Positions 28,216 through 39,692 of a DNA stretch of 64,000 nucleotides are shown here, piece by piece. How positions within the stretch are numbered: position 1 is the stretch's first letter; the number at the start of each line of letters is the position of its first letter. The stretch spans positions 8,300,686-8,364,685 of the forward strand of contig CAKAKS010000013.1 in the NCBI GenBank assembly GCA_916700875.1. The letters are read 5' to 3'. Below the pieces are notes generated by a model that saw only the letters and a program-made list of their open reading frames with translations, was not told the DNA's origin and made no database searches. The DNA comes from Sebastes aleutianus. Its lineage: Eukaryota; Chordata; Actinopteri; Perciformes; Sebastidae. The translations under genes and the position numbers were made by a program.

Positions 28216-29152
28216 GTCGCCAAACAGATAGAGCCAGAGCAACACGACCTCCTCTCTACGCCAACCAGAAAGAGCCAGAGCAACACGACCTCCTCTCCAC
28301 GTCAACCAGATAGAGCCAGAGCAACACAACCTCCTCTCCACGCCAGATAGGTAGAGCCAGAACAACACGACCTCCTCTCAACACCAACCAGATAGAGCCA
28401 GAGCAACACAACCTCCTCTCCACACCAAACAGGTAGAGCCAGAACAACACGACCTCTTCTCAACACCAACCAGATAGAGCCAGAGCAACACAACCTCTTC
28501 TCAATGCCAACCAGATAGAGCCAGAGCAACACACCTCCTCTCAATGCCAACCAGATAGAGCCAGAGCAACACAACCTCCTCTCCACGCCAACCAGATAGA
28601 GCCAGAGCAACACGACCTCCTCTCCATGTCAACCAGATAGAGCCAGAGCAACACAACCTCCTCTCCACGCCAACCAGATAGAGCCAGAGCAACACAACCT
28701 CCTCTCCACGCCAACCAGATAGAGCCAGAGCAACACGACCTCCTCTCCATGTCAACCAGATAGAGCCAGAGCAACACAACCTCCTCTCCACGCCAACCAG
28801 ATAGAGCCAGAGCAACGCGACCTCCTCTCCACGTCAACCAGATAGAGCCAGAGCAACACAACCTCCTCTCCACGCCAACCAGATAGATCAAGAGCAACAC
28901 AACCTCCTCTCCACGCCAAATAGGTAGAGCCAGAACAACACAACCTCCTCTCCACGCCATCTAGATAGAGAAAGAGCAAGAGAACCTCCTCTCCATGTCA
29001 GATAGGTAGAGTCAGAACAACACAACCTCCTCTCCACGCCAACAAGATAGAGCCCGAGCAACACAACCTCCTCTCCACGCCGTATAGATAGAGCCAGAGC
29101 AACATAACGTCCTCTCCATGCCAGACAGTTAGAGCCGGAGCCACACGACCTC
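28215..29152. repeat. 41-bp minisatellite, about 22-23 copies
   Basis: Unit of the form CAGATAGAGCCAGAGCAACA + CAACCTCCTCTCCACGCCAA, repeated with a 41-bp period and point differences. 41 is not a multiple of 3, so long ORFs appear in every minus-strand frame; these are artefacts. Lies between the divergent starts of gene B and FcRL-2, ending about 310 bp from the FcRL-2 ATG. Confidence 0.95.
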
Positions 29153-29399
29153 CTTGTTTTGTAGTGCTGTTTGGTATTTTTCTGCAGTCGTGACAGAACA
29201 CAGCTAAGTATGTTTACTAAAAAAGTGTGAATCATCCATTCATTCAGTTATGTCATTGATTCTGGTTGTTGGCTTGACTGGACCCTACTCGTCCTACTGA
29301 GCCACCGAGGTTGAGCTACTCGAGCCGACCGGAGGGGAAGCGGTGGTCGACCAATCAGAGACAGAGAAAGGTTTGGTTCAGAAAATAACCTGCACAGAA

Positions 29400-29408
29400 A
29401 GAGGAAGT
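29400..29408 (+). promoter_or_regulatory. PU.1/Ets-like box of FcRL-2
   Basis: AGAGGAAGT 56 bases upstream of the ATG, conserved in position with the other FcRL genes. Confidence 0.5.
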
Positions 29409-29463
29409 CCTCGCCTACATAGAGAGCTGTATTTCATTCTCAGACAGTCAGCAGCAAAACAAC

Positions 29464-32400
29464 ATGGGGGTCACCGCTCTGTGCTTCAGACTGTGTGAGT
29501 ACTGACCTTATTTATTCTTTATCTACCTTTTACATCCTGTATATCCAACCGTCCGTCTGATATTCAACTTTGCTCCTTTGTTCATCCAGTGATGCTTGAA
29601 TTCACTCTGCTGAACAGCTATACTCCGAAAAGTGGTGAGTAACAAATAGAAACTCCTAAAGATACTAAACATTTTGCATCATTCTCTCCATCTAAGTCTG
29701 TATTTGTCTCTATGCTCTAATTTAAGTTCCTACAGTTTTGTTTAATATTGTATTTTTGGAGAGGTTGAGTTTGGTTAAGTTTAAAAAAATTGCAACAAAT
29801 CCCAATTTAATCTGTCACAAGGTGTAGACAGCTACTGTACAGTGATTTTGTTGATTTGTTTCCTATGTCATAGTTCTGAATGTTTCTTTTGGACACTATA
29901 ATTTCTTTCTCGGTTTCAGATGCAGCTTTTCTTCGTGTCACTCCAAACAGACTGCAACACTTCGAACACGACTCTGTTACTTTTGAATGTGAGGGATCTG
30001 ATGGCTCGACTCATTTGAGAGTGATCAGGAATAACCAGGAATCTGATGTAGAATGTACTAAGACGCCAACAGGGTCCTGCACCATTGAGAGAGTTTTTCC
30101 AGCAGATGGTGGAGAGTTCTGGTGTGAGACTGAAGGAGGAGAGAGAAGCAACAGTGTCAACATCTCCGTCACCGGTAGGTTTATAGCATCTCCAAAATCC
30201 ACTACATATCTATTTTAACCTGTCATTCAACTGATGATATGCATTGTTCTCAGATCAGATCAAGACAATCAGGTTCACCACGTGTTATCTCGAATTATTG
30301 AAGAAAACGTTTCCGTTTTCCTCTCACGCCTCCACGGTGAACGGAGAATCAAAAACCGGAGGAGAGTCTTGATGAATTGAAGTAAATGAGGGTCATTTAC
30401 AAACTCTCACACAACTTGTGCAGAATAATCCAAGTCTCACTTATCCGGTCGTATGCTCACTACTTCATAAAACACACGCATCTTCACTAAAACCTGACTA
30501 TTTAAAACACTATACGGCCAATACGTCACACGCTTGTGCATGCAAGCTGTGAGTCCATGAAAGTAGTAGTGAGCATACGAATGGATTATTCTGCACAAGT
30601 TGTGTGAGAGTTAGTAAACTGATGTTTTGATGTAATTCTACTATTGTTAAACGCCCCCCCCCCCACCCCCATTTACTTCAATTCATCAAGACTTTTCTCC
30701 GTTTTTTGTTTCCCCGTTCATCTTGGAGGCGTGGGAGGAGAGCAAAGGTTTCTTCAATAATTCAAGGTAGCATGGTCAAGTAACATTTTTATTCAATTTA
30801 TATTTTTACAGAATCTTGCAAAATGTATAGGGAAATGTAAAAAACGTGGAGAGTCAGCTGTGTCTGAGGACTTTGTCTGGGATGCCTTCCTCTCTACCTG
30901 GAAGCACATTAACAGTAGTAATACTTATAAATCCCCAAACTAATCTGTAACTTTAACCTAAACCAACCAGCCCGTGGGGCCCTTCATGGCTTCTATTATT
31001 ACGGCTATCTGTCACTGTTAAATTACTGCTTACTTGATTCAATCAGCGTTCTATTGTGAGTAATTCTAGTTGTGAGTTTGTACATAAATGTAACATTTAA
31101 CTGACATGTTGCTCAGCTGGAGATGTGATCCTGGAGATTCCTGCTCTTCCTGTGACGGAGGGAGACAATGTGACTCTGATCTGCAGAAATAAGACGACTT
31201 CCTCCTCCAACCTCCCGACTGGTTTCTACAAAGGTGGCCAACCCGTGCAGAGCAGATCAGCCAGGGAGATTACCATCCACAATGTTTCCAAGTCTGACGA
31301 AGGCGTCTACGACTGCCGCATCTCTCGAGTCGAAGCATCACCAGGAAGCTGGCTGGCTGTCAGAGGTCAGACAGAACAGTGTTACAAAACAACATATAGA
31401 CGAGTTATATATGCCCAGGACCAGGACGGGTGCAGATTATGTAACATGATGGCACCTCTAGTTGACTGAAGCTTGATATTAATTCAGTATGGCAGTTTCT
31501 TTAAAAGAATGTGCCTGCCAGTGTCGTAAACATTGCGATCATCAGCTGCTTAAATTATTACTAAAGGCTATTTTCCTTAATTACAGAGGTTTATGCATTG
31601 TTTTAATATTTATATTTTGCAACTTTCTCACGTTTAAAAAAATTTACATTTACACTTAAAGTTCCATACGTAGTGTTATTTGTAATGTTACAGCAAATAC
31701 CGTTTCTCCTACCATCTCTCCAACATCATCTCACAAAGAGCTCCTCTCCGACGACGACGACTCCGACTCCGACTCCAACGGCTCTCAGCTCCTCATCCTG
31801 CTGTCGGTCGTCGTCGTCACCATTTTAATAGCGGTTGTGATGCTGGTGGTGGGAGTCCTTCATATGAGGATACACAGAGGTACAGAGAAGTTAACTTCAT
31901 CACCGTAATATGATATGTATCAATAACGAACCACTTAAACAAGAAAGCAACCGTGTAAATCAGTTCCAAAGGAGCATTAAAGTAAAATGCTGCCTTCAAC
32001 AAGCTCAACTAATCAGATGTTTTAGGTTATGAGTTTTAAATTAGAGCCGTGGCTGTGAGAAACCCAAAAACTATTGTAAGGCTGCATTGAAGCAGCCGTT
32101 ACTTCATAAATATATTGTTATATATTGTTATATATTGTATTGATGGTTACTAAACAGTTCAAAACAGACATATTAAACAAGTAATTTCCTGTGTATCACA
32201 TGATGTTTCCCAGGAAGAGCTACAAATATAAAATCATACAAAATATAAGATGGATTAAAATGTGATTTCAACTTTCCCTTAGCCTATAACCTTTGAGGAT
32301 ATCATGTTACATGCTTGTGTAACTTCATGTTGGTCAATTTATTTTGACTTGTTTTCCATTATTTTTACTTAAAATGGAAGGAAACCGCTTAAGAAACTAT

Positions 32401-35147
32401 ACTAGTGTAACTATACAATAATCTAATGTTGTGGGGAAAAGCACCCGAACTAACCAACAAATGTACTGAGCTATATCCTGCCTTCCTTTATATCTATTTT
32501 AACACACTTGTGTTTGTAGTTTTCTTTAATATTTAACAGTTTTACACAGTTGACGATGTTACACTAACTGTACAATGCATCAGTGTGTCCAAAAGCTCAG
32601 GAAACATTACAGAGTTATACAAGAATAGTCTATACTGTTTTTGAAATATTAAACTTTAAATGTCTTTTCTGTGTTTCTGTTGATGTTAATATTTCTGCTT
32701 TTCTATCCGTCAGTTTCCTCAAAGACGCCAACAGCAGCCTCACGCTCAGACGAGGACAGTCATAATGGTGAGGACTGTAGTTGTTTAAAACAACTTTGTT
32801 TTGTTTTTTATCTTTTTCAACTTAATAACTAAAGAATTAAAACTAAATGTGTTTTCTGTGTCAGTCTATGGAGAGGACGCTGCAGAGCATCCAGACGGCA
32901 TGACGTATGCAGTCGTCGTCACAAAACCCAGAAAAAACAAAGGTTTACTTGACTTTATATTCTAATTTTTCTTTTTTTCTAACCCTGATGTAAGGAACAC
33001 AGCAAGACTTTAATGGATTACTTATATATTTATTTATTTTTTATCATTGGTACATTTTATAAGCACATGTACACTTTGAGAGACACAGGGTATATATCAT
33101 CTTTAAGAAGGTTAACCACAGAGAAAATGAAAATAATAACAAGAGTTCCTTTGCGTCGCTGTTCCTCATGTTGGACGTGACAGTTGAGGTGTCGGAGACA
33201 GCAGCACCGATGATGATGTGGATTATTTTTACATTTTCTCAGCGTGTGGCTCACTGGGTGTTTTATTTTAGACGCTGCAGATGCTGCTGATAATTTGAGC
33301 CTCCATCTCGAGTCCAACTACAGCAGAAAACCACAAACTGATGAAGGTGAGGGGCCCTTTTCACCCCTTCAGTCTGTTAATATCAGTATTTATAATTAAC
33401 CGTGTGTCTCTTGCTTTCTGATGTTTCTCTCCTTCAGATGATGACGATGAATCCTCACTTCAACCTGTTTACTCTACTTTGACGATGAGTAAAACTCCAC
33501 AAGATCTCCAACAGGGTTCGTATGTTATTCACATGCAGGTGGACAATTTCACATATTTTCTAAGAAGCTGCTCACAACACAACTACAGACATTTCAACAT
33601 CACATCTTTATCTGGTTTAAGGTCCACATGTAGAATTCACCTGAGAGTTAAGGTTGTTTTGACTATTACTTTGAGTTAAGGTTTTACTGACAATTATTTT
33701 GTTTATTTTGATGATTATATTGGTTATTTTGACTATTTTTTGTTTGTTTGACTATTATGTGAGTTGACCCCAACAAAGTGACTGCTACTCTGACCTCACT
33801 AACATGTACATTTACAATTAATATAAAGTATTCACAGTAATTGTAAAAGATGCATGGTGTGATAAATGGCCATTTTTAGAGCATTAACTCAAAGAAAAAT
33901 CACTTTTTGCAGAACTTATTTTCATATTTTTATTCATGCTTCAAAATGGTTAAAAAACAAACAGAAGTTAATGGCCTCTCAGTGTAGTACACCTCAGAAT
34001 AGGATAGCGCTTTAGATGTGTGTATTCTTTGAAGGTGACAGGTGTGAAACGGTCTTTAAAACAACAAGAGGTTACCATGGCAAAGTATGAATGTGAATTT
34101 ATTTATATCATTCTATAAAACAAAAGAAAAACATGATCAGATTTATTGTGTATTAACATGAATTGTACTTGTTTCTAAAGCAGAATCCGGATTATTAAAC
34201 TCCGCAGCGACTCCGAGGTCCACAGCAGCCGAACACTCAGAGCAGGATCTTCTCTACGCTCCGGTCCTGAAGGTAATGACACTCACAGCAACAACTTCCT
34301 CTTAATCTCACTAATCACTCTTTTATAAGTGATGTTGAACTCTCCACACTACAGCTGTATGTATGCTCCTTTAAATGTCAAAAATCAGCCAAGAACACAA
34401 AATGTATTAGTTACAGTGTGGTACAGGACACTGGTCCAGACTTTAGTTGACAGAGATGAGGGAGTTAAAAACTAGGGTTGATCCGCTGCAGCGTTGATGA
34501 GTAGACGAGTTGCAGGTGTGCAGCCTGTAACAGGTGAATCAGCTCTGCAGCAATCAGAGAGACAGCAGAAACCAGACCGTGATCTCTGTTTGTAGTCCCG
34601 CTCACAGCTGAATGAAGCTCCCCTCTTTAAGATGTAGTGTATAAATACAGCGGCGAGCTTTGAGAAGAACTTCCCTCTCTCCGACGGAAACTGTCTTAAC
34701 GTTTTGTAACCATGGTTTCACATCAAGCGGCAACTGTTATACAAAACGCTAATAATTAATAAGCTAAATAAGAAACCGTGTGGGGAGAGAAGTGGCAGGT
34801 GTATTGCCAAGATTATTTTGACATACAAAGAATCTGGTGTTTTGGTGCATAAACAAGAAACATAGTTTCTGTTGGAGGGTTTTATAACTCACTTCCACTC
34901 CCCACTAACTGGTCTGGGATGGCACTTAATATGTTGGACCCTCCACGTGAACACACAAACGGAGTAGAGTAGGTAGGGAGAGGGTGTAAGGGGTGGATTG
35001 AGAAAGACCCATAGAGACAGACGGGGAGAGCTGGAGACACAAGAGACACGACCGTGAGGATATTAGTGTTGATCAGTAAATGTTGTCTTCCATAGATAAG
35101 ATGAAGGATTGCAGGACACCGAAGCCTCGAAGACGCCGTCCTGGTGA
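29464..35147 (+). CDS. FcRL-2: two-Ig Fc-receptor-like protein with ITIM-like tail
   Basis: Exons 29464-29494, 29590-29634, 29920-30174, 31117-31365, 31694-31879, 32714-32767, 32865-32942, 33272-33346, 33438-33515, 34184-34272 and probably 35115-35147, giving 390 codons. Leader 1-25, D1 26-110 (FECEG, GEFWCETEGGERS), D2 111-193 (LPVTEGDNVTLICR, YDCRIS), Asp/Ser-rich stalk, membrane helix about 226-249, then a tail of about 140 residues. Tail tyrosines: MTYAVV (Tyr 288), PVYSTL (Tyr 336), LLYAPV (Tyr 375). The last fits the ITIM consensus; the first two are near-misses at the -2 position. Suggests phosphatase recruitment and inhibitory signalling (inference). If the last donor is skipped, a stop at 34303-34305 also gives 390 codons. 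Confidence 0.82.
29920..30174 (+). CDS. FcRL-2 exon 3: Ig D1
   Basis: 255 bases, phase 1-1, same size as in FcRL-1 and -3; Cys pair FECEG and FWCETE. An extra Cys pair (VECTK, GSCTI) may add a disulfide. Confidence 0.9.
30291..30764. mobile_element. Foldback MITE in FcRL-2 intron 3
   Basis: GAATTATTGAAGAAA at the left and its complement TTTCTTCAATAATTC at the right. Nested matches follow over about 200 bp per arm (AGTCTTGATGAATTGAAGTA; CTCACACAACTTGTGCAGAA). Each arm contains CATACG/CGTATG. No coding potential. Confidence 0.85.
31117..31365 (+). CDS. FcRL-2 exon 4: Ig D2
   Basis: 249 bases, phase 1-1; Cys pair LICRNK and YDCRIS. Donor GTCAGA is weak but positioned as in paralogues. Confidence 0.85.
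31694..31879 (+). CDS. FcRL-2 exon 5: acidic stalk and membrane helix
   Basis: 186 bases, phase 1-1. Stalk with DDDDSDSDSN, hydrophobic LLILLSVVVVTILIAVVML, then HMRIHR and donor CAGAG|GTACAG. This donor is the one missing from FcRL-1 and -3. Confidence 0.88.
32714..34305 (+). CDS. FcRL-2 tail exons 6-10 with tyrosine motifs
   Basis: Exons 32714-32767, 32865-32942 (MTYAVV), 33272-33346, 33438-33515 (PVYSTL), 34184-34272 (LLYAPV), phase 1-1 except that the last ends in phase 0. Each has a fair acceptor; the GTTTAC and GTTCGT donors are weak. Order and phase resemble siglec/FcRL tails. Confidence 0.75.
35115..35147 (+). CDS. Probable last exon of FcRL-2
   Basis: GCAG acceptor, DTEASKTPSW and TGA in the frame needed after 34272. 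Poly(A) signal AATAAA near 35634 fits a 3' UTR of about 500 bases. The pyrimidine tract is poor, so this is a tentative exon. Confidence 0.4.
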   Translation, partial: DTEASKTPSW

Positions 35148-35639
35148 CAGTCAGAGATCCAGCTGTCGTTGGGACACCTTCAGCTATCTGAGCTCTACAT
35201 TCTCTCTTTTTTACTTGACTTGAAGATTTCTTATTTGCTAAACTGTGAAAACACACAACTGTGGTTTCACTTACTTCACTCAGTGACCCAGTTAGAGGCC
35301 ACAGAGAGCAGAGACAGCTGACTGAAGAAGACTCTGTGTTAATGTGTGAAAGAGAAGAAGAAACATTAATAATGTTGAATGTGCAGCTTTGTGTTCAACG
35401 GATTTGTGTTTTCTTTTTTAACTCAGCAACAAAAACATGTTATCCAATAATCAGCCAGCAGCTACATGAAACCTTTCATATCTCAACATGTTGTATTTGT
35501 GTCTTCTGTTCACTCTGTAACAAAACACAAGTCATTAACTTATAAATATAGCTACACTTTCCATTTACACTTGCACTTTGTGAAGCTTTAAACTGAATTC
35601 AAAACAAAAGATGGCAGATTTTGTATATTAGAAATAAAG

Positions 35640-36120
35640 AGAGTATAGTTTTTGTGCATTTATTAGTCCTGTTTTAACTGTTCATCTGGACGATGTGATC
35701 AGTCAGTACAGCAGCAACAGTTTACTTTTATTGCGGTGTAACAGTGAAACCTCGTCGTTCTATCTACTCTGTTCACACGTCTGTTTATCAGAAGCAGCTT
35801 TTTCATGCCCTCACTGTGGTCGACCACCAGCATGATGCTGTCACATCAGTCCGACCTTTCTATAATAAAGTCGGGGATTCTTGAACTAAAAAGGTGTCTG
35901 ACTGTTATTGCTCGTTTTAGTCAAGAAATATACTGAAATAATTGATTAATCAGAATTATTTTGAACTTCCTGCTGAGAATACGGACACAGCAGTGACCAA
36001 CACAGTAGAGATAATGCTCTTGTAGCGGAGTTAATGATTACACTTGCCATTACTAACTCTGTCTTAATATGTTTATATGTATGTACACTGAATGAATGTA
36101 TTATATGTCATCTGTTTCAA
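35640..36120. other. Intergenic after FcRL-2; nothing coding seen
   Basis: Follows two AATAAA signals (about 35634 and 35866). AT-rich, no recognisable element. Confidence 0.5.
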
Positions 36121-36312
36121 TATCGTGTTATTTACTTTATTATTTACTTTATTATTTAATTATTATTCGTTTTATGTATTATTTACTTTAATATTTAATT
36201 ATTATTCATTTTATATATTATTTACTTTAATATTTAATTATTATTCATTTTATATATTATTTACTTTAATATTTAATTATTATTATTCATTTTATATATT
36301 ATTTACTCTGAT
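36120..36312. repeat. 39-bp AT-rich tandem repeat
   Basis: Unit like CATTTTATATATTATTTACT + TTAATATTTAATTATTATT, about four to five copies. The 13-residue repeat of the overlapping ORF is an artefact of the 39-bp period. Confidence 0.9.
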
Positions 36313-36364
36313 ATCTGATTATAATGGAGGTTGCCATGGAGACCGTTGTGTGTACGTAGCATTA

Positions 36365-36378
36365 GCGCCCTCTACTGC
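36365..36378 (-). promoter_or_regulatory. CTCF-like motif
   Basis: Minus strand GCAGTAGAGGGCGC fits the vertebrate CTCF core CCASYAGRKGGCRS at 13 of 14 positions. Sits in a small GC-rich island next to gene D and between the FcRL-2 and unit 3 domains. Binding is inferred. Confidence 0.4.
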
Positions 36379-36840
36379 GCCCCTGCAGACTTGACAGGTG
36401 CACCCCGCATCAGCAGTCTGCATGTGCCGTCTCCGTGGTAGGTTGACTTTGAATTAGCTCCGTAAATATAGAGATCATAAGCCTTGTTTTTATGGGTAAA
36501 ATTGTGTTTCTGTAAATTGTATGTTGAGCTAAGCTTACAAAGTACTAGAGAAAATGCTGAATGTTGATATTAGTTGCCTCTTTGATTGTACTTTGTTGAA
36601 CACGCCACGTTGTCGGTGACTTTGCTAGCTTAGTTAAAGCTAGCTGGCTAATCAACAGCAACTTCAACTGATATCATTTTGTTTTAGCATCTTTGAGAAG
36701 CTTTGTCGCTGTGAGACTGACTGTGGGAGATCTAACATCATCTCTGTATTATCAGAATAAATGGCGAGTTGGAGCCAAAAGTGACGGTGTGTGGACATCA
36801 TTAATAACACAACGCAAAGAGAGAGTACACAACTGCTACA

Positions 36841-36966
36841 ATGGTGCCGTGGCCCGTTCTTCTCCTTGGTGTTGCTGCGGACTCGACATCAAGACCGGAG
36901 TTTCGTAGTTTTGCCAATGATAGTTTTATAAATGAACTGATACCAGTGGATCTGATGGCCATTTGA
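36841..36966 (+). CDS. Small ORF (41 codons), possible leader exon of gene D
   Basis: Starts MVPWPVLLLGVAADS, a short signal-like hydrophobic run, and ends at TGA. A GT after TTTC (36904) would be phase 1, as required by the gene D V exon at 37548, but the donor is weak and the distance is 640 bp. Not recognised as any other gene. Confidence 0.25.
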   Translation: MVPWPVLLLGVAADSTSRPEFRSFANDSFINELIPVDLMAI

Positions 36967-37547
36967 CTAGAGAATACAGGTTACAGTGATGAGTGTTGAA
37001 AGAAGCACCAGTGACAAAGCCAATGGCAGTATGGTAGATGACAACAGTTTATAGAAGAAGAAGAATTTTGGAGACTCTATAGATTAAGTCGCCATAATTC
37101 AGGATTGTGGGTACTGAATATTGCAGCAGCATAAAAACCATAAAAGCCTCATATATTCCACTTCCTATATGGGGGCCCCTAAGGGCAAAATTACTGCAAA
37201 GCTACCTGTAACTGTTGTGGGGTCCTAAGAGGACATTGGTGGGCCTGGTGGGTAAATCACATGGCCCAAAGCGGTCTATATATTCTATCCACTTTGAAAA
37301 CTCTCTGCTTTGTATCAGTACCCTGAAATGTGCATGTACATGTTGGTCAGTGAGGATACGTTTATAGACTTTTTGCATAATACTGGAGTAATATATGGTT
37401 GTTGTGACCTAATACAGCATCTAGTTCATTATGGATCTCGGCTCCAGTGGAGAAACATATATACAGTATATGTGATACAGGCCTGTGACCATACTGAAAC
37501 TGTGAGTGTGCAGACTACAGCAGCCACTTTGTTTCCTCTCCTCACAG

Positions 37548-37889
37548 GGCAGTCGAACCTGATTTGTTCATCTCAACCAATCGTAGCCACCGCTGGTGAT
37601 GATGTCATTCTACCATGCCGCCTTGATCCTCCCATCAGTGCCAGTTCCAGGGCAGTGGAGTGGACCAGACCTGGTTTAGACCCGGAGTACATCCATGTCC
37701 ACCAAGACGGACGACTGGTCCATCAGAGTCAGAATCCACTGTATAATTACCGCACAGCTTTGTTTGTGGATCAGCTGATCAACGGAAACGTCTCCCTGAA
37801 GCTCTTCAGAGTGAAACTCTCTGATGCAGGAGAATACAAATGTTTCCTTCCCTCATTATGGAAGGAAGGTTCCATCCAGCTCATTGTAG
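37548..37889 (+). CDS. Gene D Ig V exon
   Basis: 342 bases, phase 1-1, CTCACAG acceptor and GTGAGA donor; same length as all V exons of genes A-C. Confidence 0.88.
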
Positions 37890-39692
37890 GTGAGAAAGAT
37901 TTCTAGTGGAACATCGATATCATTGTGTAGTGCAACGTATTCTCATACAACGGTCCGTATGATATCTTACGAAAAGTTACTCTTCATTTTTTCTTCCATT
38001 GCACCTACAAATGTCCAGCGTCAATATCCGCTCCAGTCTTTCTTTGTCAGGTTTAGGCAAAAAAAACACTTAGTTAGGTTTAGCAAAGATCGTAGTTAAG
38101 TTACGCCACAGCGGAAGTAGCGTAACTTAACCTCTTACGCCCTATAGGGTGCTGGAAGGTGTGGTTCGTCTAGACAGACATACCCAAAATAAATCAAGAA
38201 TAGCTCCATAACTACCAGGTCATTATGCATGATCTTATATAATATAATAATATAAAAATATTATAAAGTAAAAATACAATTTCTCATTTGTTGATTTTGT
38301 ACCTATAATATTGAAATCATTACCAAATAAAACATAGTTTGTACTAAATCCACTTGTAGTGTTGTTTTAATCGCGTTAAGGCCTCGTCTTTTAGAAACTA
38401 TTCAGAAAAAAGACCACCACAGCATTTTATGAAGGTTTTAAAGGAAGTGTTTTAACACACAGCTCAGCCAAACCTAACGGTACCGGGTCCGTCAGGTAAA
38501 AGAGGCTTAGTATGGAAGTTACGTGACAAATAAATAATAAAAAGTTTCAGCTTCCGACTCACGAAACACACACAGAGAATTTAGGTTTTCTTGATGATCT
38601 GTTGTTCTCTCTTTTCATTATTTCAGAGGATTTCTTCATGGCTCCGTCTACTTGTACTGCACCTATTGCCTTTAGCGTGTTGTTTGGCCTCCTGTTTGTT
38701 CTTGCTGTTGTCCTTTGTTTTTGTTTTGTCTGGAAATTGAAACAAAACAAAACTGGTAAGCCAAAAATGTATTTGACTTTTTTAATAATTCATTTATATC
38801 TCTTAAGGATATGGTGATATGAGGCAGATGTTACCCAATGACAATTCTGATTACTGATTATTCAAAATGTATTTTCAAGGTTTGTCATGTTGGGGGGGAA
38901 TTAAGTAGCACTCCATGTTGACTTGTTCTGACATTCAGAAAAGAGCTTCCTGTTTTAAATGGTTTACGTCTTATTTTGAAATGTTTCCCTTAAGAGAAGC
39001 ACGGCGAAGATATTAACTGTCATTTAAATTAAACAATGTTTCTACTTTCAACACTATAATTCTGTTCTGCTTCTGTGTCTGATGTAGTTTCACAGCCAGA
39101 GATGAAGACAACAACACAGCAGCCTTTGATGGAAGCAGAAGGAAGCAGAGAGCATCTCATGACAGAAATCAAGAAAATGGAGGAAGAGTTAGAGAAGAAA
39201 GAGGAAGAACAGAAAGATATGACACAGGTTATTGGTACTCTGTTGGAACTGACGAAAGAACAGGAGAAGCAGAGAGAGGAAGAACAGAAAGATATGACAC
39301 AGGTTATTGGTACTCTGTCAGAACTGATGAAGGAACTGGAGAAGCAGAAAGAGAAACTCACCGACCAAATGCAGAAGTCAGAGAGACTGGTGGAGGAGAA
39401 TGAAAAGAAGGTTAATTCAGTGGAGGAGGAGGGAGATAGAACAGCTAACAGAGCTCAGGGATACTTCAAACTAAAAGAAATCCTAACAGAGAACAACTGG
39501 AACCTGAACGAGAGGAAGAAAGAACAACAACTACTGCAACTGAACACAGACAAACTAAAGAAGAAGACGATGGATGAGGTTAACAGAATTACAGAGAAGA
39601 AGAAGAAAGTAGAGAACGACATGGAGCAAATTAAGAAACAACTGAAGGAGATTCAGAGGAAACTTGAGTCAGAGAGAGGAGGGAGGAAATAG
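37548..39692 (+). CDS. BTN-like gene D: Ig V, membrane helix, coiled-coil tail (plus strand)
   Basis: Three exons: 37548-37889 (V domain: ILPCRLD, VEWTRPG, DAGEYKC), 38627-38755 (EDFF stalk, about 22 hydrophobic residues, WKLKQNK), 39088-39692 (tail, TAG stop). Together 358 residues after an unidentified leader. No Ig C domain: the V exon joins the membrane exon directly in phase 1. The tail is one 605-base exon, strongly Glu/Lys/Gln-rich and predicted coiled coil, with two 75-bp direct repeats (39201-39275 and 39276-39350, EEQKDMTQVIGTL). No lamin tail. Opposite in strand to genes A-C. The leader may be the small ORF at 36841 or may be lost. Confidence 0.75.
37930..38550. repeat. MITE of the GTTTAGG family in gene D intron
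   Basis: Left part 37930-38125 (GTCCAGCGTCAATATCCGCT, TTAGGTTTAG) matches 55390-55530. The rest is diverged, with a possible right end near 38520-38560. Confidence 0.45.
38627..38755 (+). CDS. Gene D transmembrane exon
   Basis: 129 bases, phase 1-1, TTTCAG acceptor and GTAAGC donor; FSVLFGLLFVLAVVLCFCFV then WKLKQ. Confidence 0.85.
39088..39692 (+). CDS. Gene D coiled-coil tail exon
   Basis: Single long exon after GATGTAG acceptor. Continuous heptad-like sequence (KKKVENDMEQIKKQLKEIQR near the end), then ERGGRK and stop. It resembles the GIMAP/TRIM-associated coiled coils of fish only in composition. Confidence 0.8.

Noticed and set aside
28021..29235. Overlapping minus-strand ORFs of 64-139 residues rich in Leu, Cys and Trp
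   Set aside because: They are translations of the 41-bp minisatellite; the period is not a multiple of 3, so all frames stay open.
36092..36394. 100-residue ORF with a 13-residue repeat
   Set aside because: Product of the 39-bp AT-rich tandem repeat; no homology or splice context.
37310..37547. Extension of the gene D V-domain ORF upstream of 37548
   Set aside because: A strong CTCACAG acceptor precedes 37548, and V exons of the paralogues start at the same point; the upstream text is not signal-like.
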